A stretch of 8,680 nucleotides of DNA, taken from assembly GCA_030691775.1 (NCBI GenBank), contig JAUYDN010000218.1, positions 1 through 8,680 of the forward strand. Reading direction: 5' to 3'. The notes under the pieces are model-generated. The model did no database searches, had not been told where the DNA came from, and worked only from the letters and a program-made list of their open reading frames with translations. This DNA is from Dehalococcoidia bacterium (GTDB taxonomy: Bacteria; Chloroflexota; Dehalococcoidia; Dehalococcoidales; Fen-1064). Of this stretch, positions 6,171-8,680 are shown piece after piece; within the stretch, counting starts at the first letter, position 1, and every line of letters starts with the position of its first letter. A program made the position numbers and the translations under genes.

Positions 6171-7543
6171 AGCAGGCTCGGTTCCTGGTTAGCGAGACTT
6201 TCAAACCGTGAGTACTTGGGCACAAAGCGCAGGGGAATTTCTCCTATCGGACCATTGCGGTGCTTGGCGACGATAATGTTGGCGATGCCGGCGGGGTATT
6301 CTTTTTCCGGGAACACTTTCTGCCAGTCGTCTTCCGTGGGATAATAGTAGTCCTCGCGGTAAATAAAGAGGACGAGGTCGGCATCCTGCTCGATACTACC
6401 GCTATCACGGAGGTCGGAAAGCTGGGGGCGGTGGGTGGGGCGCGCCTCGGCGGCGCGGCTGAGCTGAGATACAGCGATAACCGGTATTTTGAGGTCGCGA
6501 GATAGGGCTTTCAACGAGCGTGTAATATAGCTGATTTCCTGGACGCGGTTCTCCATGCGGGTATCGGCGCTCATCAGTCCGAGATGGTCAACGACTATCA
6601 AGTGGACGCCGCGCTCGTACATCAGCCTCCGGGCTTTGGAACGCATTTCCGAGATGCGCAGGTGCGGCGAATCGTCGATGTAAATCTGCGCCTCGGAAAG
6701 GATGCCGATAGCGTCCATAATCTTCTTTTCTTCCATTTCCGTGTGCTGGCCGAGACGTATCTGTGAGAGCAGAACGCTGGCTTCACTGGAGAGCAGGCGC
6801 AGAACGAGCGCTTCGCTGGACATCTCCAGGCTGAAGACCGCCACGCAGGCGCCCTGCTCGATGGCGGCATTGCGGGTGATGTTCATTACCAGCGTGGTCT
6901 TACCCATGCTCGGCCGCCCGGCAACAATGATAAGGTCGGAGGGCTGGAAACCGGTAGTCAGCTCCTCAAGTCCACGGTAGCCGGACATAATCTTAGTGAT
7001 AGGTCCCGCGAAGCCTTCTTCGGTGGCGGGACGCGGCTCGAAGTATTTATCGAGTAACTGCCGCACGTGCTGGAAATCACGGGGACCCTGCGTGAGACGC
7101 AAACGGAAAAGAACGTCCTCCGCCTGGCTGATGCTTAGCTCCGCGTCCGGGTTCGCCTGGAAACCGATGGTGCTGATTTGCTGTCCGGCGGTAATGAGAC
7201 GGCGGCTTACAGACAGGCGGGCGACAATCTGGGCGTATTCCAGGATATCCAGCGATGTGGGTACCAGGGAAATCAGGTGGGAAAGATAAGCCACGCCGCC
7301 ACAGGTCTCCAGCTTACCCTGCCGGTCGAGCTCCTGCGCTACGGTAATCTGGTTGATGGCTTCACTGCGCTGGTAAAGGGACAGGCAAGCGTCATAAAGC
7401 ATCTGGAGCGGCGCGTGGTAGAAATCCGCTTTCTGTACAACCGTAGCAATATCATAGATAGCCGCTCCGTCAATCAGGAGCGAGCCAATGACTGCTTCCT
7501 CTGCCGCGATATCGTGCGGGGGAAGTTTCTCGTTCTCCGCCAC
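6167..7543 (-). CDS. dnaB: Replicative DNA helicase DnaB
   Basis: Hexameric 5'-3' helicase that unwinds DNA at the replication fork and recruits primase. At 458 residues it has family length and no intein. The N-terminal domain opens PPHDIAAEEAVIGSLLIDG (8-26) and runs to about 150. After the linker, the RecA-like motor shows Walker A GRPSMGKTT (209-217), catalytic glutamate E240 in FSLEMS, Walker B D319 in LIVVDHLGLM, AVSQLSR with Q360, and DLRDSGSIEQDADLVLFIYR, followed by AKHRNGPIG. The Walker B strand reads DHLGL where DYLQL is the usual form; the key Asp is intact, so the enzyme should work. The start is GTG (7541-7543) with GGGGG 7 bases upstream, giving the expected N terminus. It is followed at once by the DnaD-like gene (ATGA overlap). 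rplI lies upstream, as in many bacteria, but 296 bases away with a repeat between, so it may have its own promoter. Confidence 0.97.
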   Translation of the reverse strand: MAENEKLPPHDIAAEEAVIGSLLIDGAAIYDIATVVQKADFYHAPLQMLYDACLSLYQRSEAINQITVAQELDRQGKLETCGGVAYLSHLISLVPTSLDILEYAQIVARLSVSRRLITAGQQISTIGFQANPDAELSISQAEDVLFRLRLTQGPRDFQHVRQLLDKYFEPRPATEEGFAGPITKIMSGYRGLEELTTGFQPSDLIIVAGRPSMGKTTLVMNITRNAAIEQGACVAVFSLEMSSEALVLRLLSSEASVLLSQIRLGQHTEMEEKKIMDAIGILSEAQIYIDDSPHLRISEMRSKARRLMYERGVHLIVVDHLGLMSADTRMENRVQEISYITRSLKALSRDLKIPVIAVSQLSRAAEARPTHRPQLSDLRDSGSIEQDADLVLFIYREDYYYPTEDDWQKVFPEKEYPAGIANIIVAKHRNGPIGEIPLRFVPKYSRFESLANQEPSLL

Positions 7544-7839
7544 AATTCAACCCCCAATCCAGACAAGCTGGAAACCTTAATCTTTAAACCGAAATTAGAA
7601 ATAGTTAACCATGACACACGGTGCTATCCACGAAGGATAAAAAACTTCGCTCTCTTTTGTCATCCCCGACCTGATCGGGAATCCAGACGTATTTCTTTTC
7701 TTCTGGATTCCAGCCTCCGCTGGAATGACAAGGGCGTTATTGATTGGCTTCTCTCCTGTTTTCTGTGTCGTATCATGATTCCAACACATTTTTACGATGG
7801 CTTCTTTCGTTTCTGTTTTGTTCGCTTTTTTGGAATTTG
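7544..7839. other. rplI-dnaB spacer
   Basis: This 296-base spacer has no supported gene. It contains the two-hairpin repeat copy B and a small CGAAG/CTTCG inverted repeat (7631-7649). On the minus strand the inverted repeat is followed by no clear T run, so read-through from rplI into dnaB remains possible. I found no convincing promoter for dnaB here. Confidence 0.6.
7658..7732. repeat. Two-hairpin dispersed repeat, copy B
   Basis: The right hairpin ATTCCAGC-ctcc-GCTGGAAT (7707-7726) plus GACAAG matches copy A at 29 of 30 positions (7703-7732 against 3432-3461). The left hairpin is CCCGA-cctga-TCGGG (from 7665). GGAATCCAGA (7678-7687) is exactly complementary to TCTGGATTCC (7702-7711), and the ends TTGTCAT and ATGACAA are also complementary, so the unit is a near-palindrome overall. 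It lies between rplI and dnaB. Confidence 0.85.
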
Positions 7840-8286
7840 CTATTCCGGCACAACCGTAACCTTGATGGTGGCGGTAATATCCTTGCCCAGTTTCAGCGGC
7901 ACATCGTAAATGCCCAGCCGGTGGATGGGTTCCGCCAGGTCTATTTTCCGCTTATCCACCACAACGCTGAGACTGCTTTCCAATCCGGTGGCGATATCCG
8001 CGGCGGTAATCGAGCCGTAAAGCCGTTCTTGCTGGCCGGCGCGTGCTTTGAGCGTAATTTCTTTGCCATCAAGAATCCCCGCGAGAGCTTTCATTTCGGC
8101 GTCGGTCCTGGCGGATTGCCGGGCGCGGGCTTTAATCTGCGCCTCAACGTCTTTAATGTCCTGGGGGCGGGCAGGCATCGCGAGCTTGTGGGCGATAAGA
8201 TAGTTCCGCCCGTAACCATCGGAGACTTCTTTTATCTGACCGGCTTTCCCGACATTCGGCACATCTTCTAAAAACACGACTTTCAT
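7840..8286 (-). CDS. rplI: 50S ribosomal protein bL9
   Basis: Ribosomal protein bL9 binds 23S rRNA near the L1 stalk and helps maintain the reading frame. The 148 residues are full length. The N-terminal RNA-binding domain shows MKVVFLEDVPNVGKAGQ, then VSDGYGRNYLI, with the conserved glycines and aromatic residues; a long connecting helix (about 43-75, charged) leads to the C-terminal domain with ARAGQQERLYGSIT and GIYDVPLKL. ATG 8286 is secure: AAAGGAG lies 7 bases upstream and a consensus -10 box lies further upstream. rplI before dnaB is a common bacterial order. Confidence 0.97.
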   Translation of the reverse strand: MKVVFLEDVPNVGKAGQIKEVSDGYGRNYLIAHKLAMPARPQDIKDVEAQIKARARQSARTDAEMKALAGILDGKEITLKARAGQQERLYGSITAADIATGLESSLSVVVDKRKIDLAEPIHRLGIYDVPLKLGKDITATIKVTVVPE

Positions 8287-8293
8287 CTGTTTG

Positions 8294-8300
8294 CTCCTTT
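8294..8300 (-). promoter_or_regulatory. Strong ribosome binding site of rplI
   Basis: AAAGGAG on the minus strand, 7 bases before the rplI ATG. It is the best Shine-Dalgarno sequence in the window. Confidence 0.8.
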
Positions 8301-8313
8301 TAACAAGTTAAAC

Positions 8314-8319
8314 ATTATA
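8314..8319 (-). promoter_or_regulatory. Candidate -10 box for rplI
   Basis: Perfect TATAAT on the minus strand, giving a leader of about 20 bases before rplI. No good -35 hexamer stands 16-18 bases upstream; that interval runs into the GTCCCGA repeat. It suggests that rplI transcription starts here. Confidence 0.5.
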
Positions 8320-8337
8320 CGGCACACTGCTCTGTCG

Positions 8338-8369
8338 TTGCGAGTCCCGATAGCCTCGGGACGCGGCAA
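8338..8369. repeat. GTCCCGA hairpin repeat
   Basis: GTCCCGA (8344-8350), a five-base loop, and TCGGGAC (8356-8362) form a perfect 7-bp stem. It is extended after a small internal loop by TTGC (8338-8341) and GCAA (8366-8369). It resembles the short repeats ending in GCGGCAATC that I associate with intergenic regions of Dehalococcoidia-like genomes. There is no T run, so it is unlikely to be an intrinsic terminator. Confidence 0.7.
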
Positions 8370-8372
8370 TCT
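8365..8372 (+). repeat. Inverted repeat flank of the GIY-YIG unit, left
   Basis: GGCAATCT, overlapping the restored stop codon of the GIY-YIG gene and the edge of the GTCCCGA hairpin repeat. Its exact reverse complement lies at 8673-8680 on the other side of the gene. Confidence 0.55.
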
Positions 8373-8659
8373 AAAGCTCTCCGAACAAATCACGCCATCC
8401 AGGATTCATATGATTTATCAGCGCTATCTTTGCCTTTCGTGACCCTGATTTAATGTGTTTCTCCCGAGCGATTGCCGCCTCTCACGTCTGCAAACATTTT
8501 ATAGTACATAAACATATCAACACGGTATTTCTTTGTGAAACCATCAACCAGTTTTTCTTTGTGCTCCCAGACTCTCCTTATCAGGTCATTAGTAACGCCT
8601 GTGTAGAGCACCGTATGTTTCGCATTGGTAAGGATGTAAACATAGTATCGACTGTCCAT
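8371..8659 (-). pseudogene. GIY-YIG nuclease family protein, frameshifted
   Basis: Small single-domain GIY-YIG protein of the UvrC-like nuclease superfamily; DNA cleavage is the family activity, biological role unknown. The first frame (8659-8450) gives 69 residues: RYYVYILTN (GIY equivalent), LYTGVTNDL (YIG equivalent), IRRVWEHK and FTKKYRVD, then an unrelated tail after MFADV. Deleting one G in the GAGAGGCGGC run near 8478-8484 restores AAIAREKHIKSGSRKAKIAL and NHMNPGWRDLFGEL, ending at TAG (8371-8373): 95 residues, the usual family length. The lost part carries the catalytic Glu (AREK) and the conserved Asn, so the short product should be inactive. A sequencing or assembly error is possible. 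ATG 8659 has no strong ribosome site. The gene lies between GGCAATCT and AGATTGCC, hinting at a repeat-borne element. Confidence 0.85.
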
Positions 8660-8672
8660 TCTTATCGGCTTC

Positions 8673-8680
8673 AGATTGCC
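8673..8680 (+). repeat. Inverted repeat flank of the GIY-YIG unit, right
   Basis: AGATTGCC at the very end of the window, the exact reverse complement of 8365-8372, 13 bases upstream of the GIY-YIG ATG. The repeat may continue beyond the window. Confidence 0.5.

Noticed and set aside
7178..7909. Long plus-strand frame of 243 codons
   Set aside because: It runs antisense through dnaB, the repeat element and the end of rplI, with no protein-like motif; shadow of the real genes.
7744..8271. Plus-strand frame of 175 codons opposite rplI
   Set aside because: Antisense to a secure bL9 gene and without recognisable domains.

Overview
The window looks like ordinary chromosome from a bacterium with a Gram-positive-style replication toolkit: a DnaD-domain protein and a DnaI/DnaC-type helicase loader beside dnaB, and holB next to ricT. 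The protein sequences, and small intergenic repeats resembling those of uncultured Chloroflexota (Dehalococcoidia-like), make that phylum my best guess. This is inference from recalled family features, not a database match.

Layout. Plus strand, positions 2-3123: the C-terminal three quarters of diaminopimelate decarboxylase (lysA, cut by the window edge), the DNA polymerase III delta-prime subunit (holB), and a PSP1/RicT protein. Minus strand, read from right to left: a small GIY-YIG nuclease gene broken by a frameshift (8659-8371), ribosomal protein bL9 (rplI), replicative helicase (dnaB), a DnaD-domain protein, a helicase-loader-like protein, and an HNH endonuclease. The two sets converge on a gene-free stretch at 3124-3567.

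How the genes work together. dnaB, the DnaD-like gene and the loader gene are packed tightly: there is an ATGA overlap between the first two and a long overlap between the second and third. They read as one module that loads the replicative helicase onto DNA. The loader is unusual. It carries two complete AAA+ ATPase domains in one chain, alignable without gaps at a constant offset of 187 residues, behind one Cys-rich N-terminal domain. holB on the other strand adds a clamp-loader subunit.

Between the genes the window is rich in repeats: a two-hairpin element present twice (3376-3461 and 7658-7732), a 22-bp inverted pair bracketing holB-ricT, a 16-bp tandem repeat, and a GTCCCGA hairpin next to the GIY-YIG gene, which is itself flanked by an 8-bp inverted repeat. 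I see no CRISPR array, rRNA, credible tRNA, prophage or complete insertion sequence. The strongest candidates for something new are the tandem loader and the repeat-bounded GIY-YIG unit.
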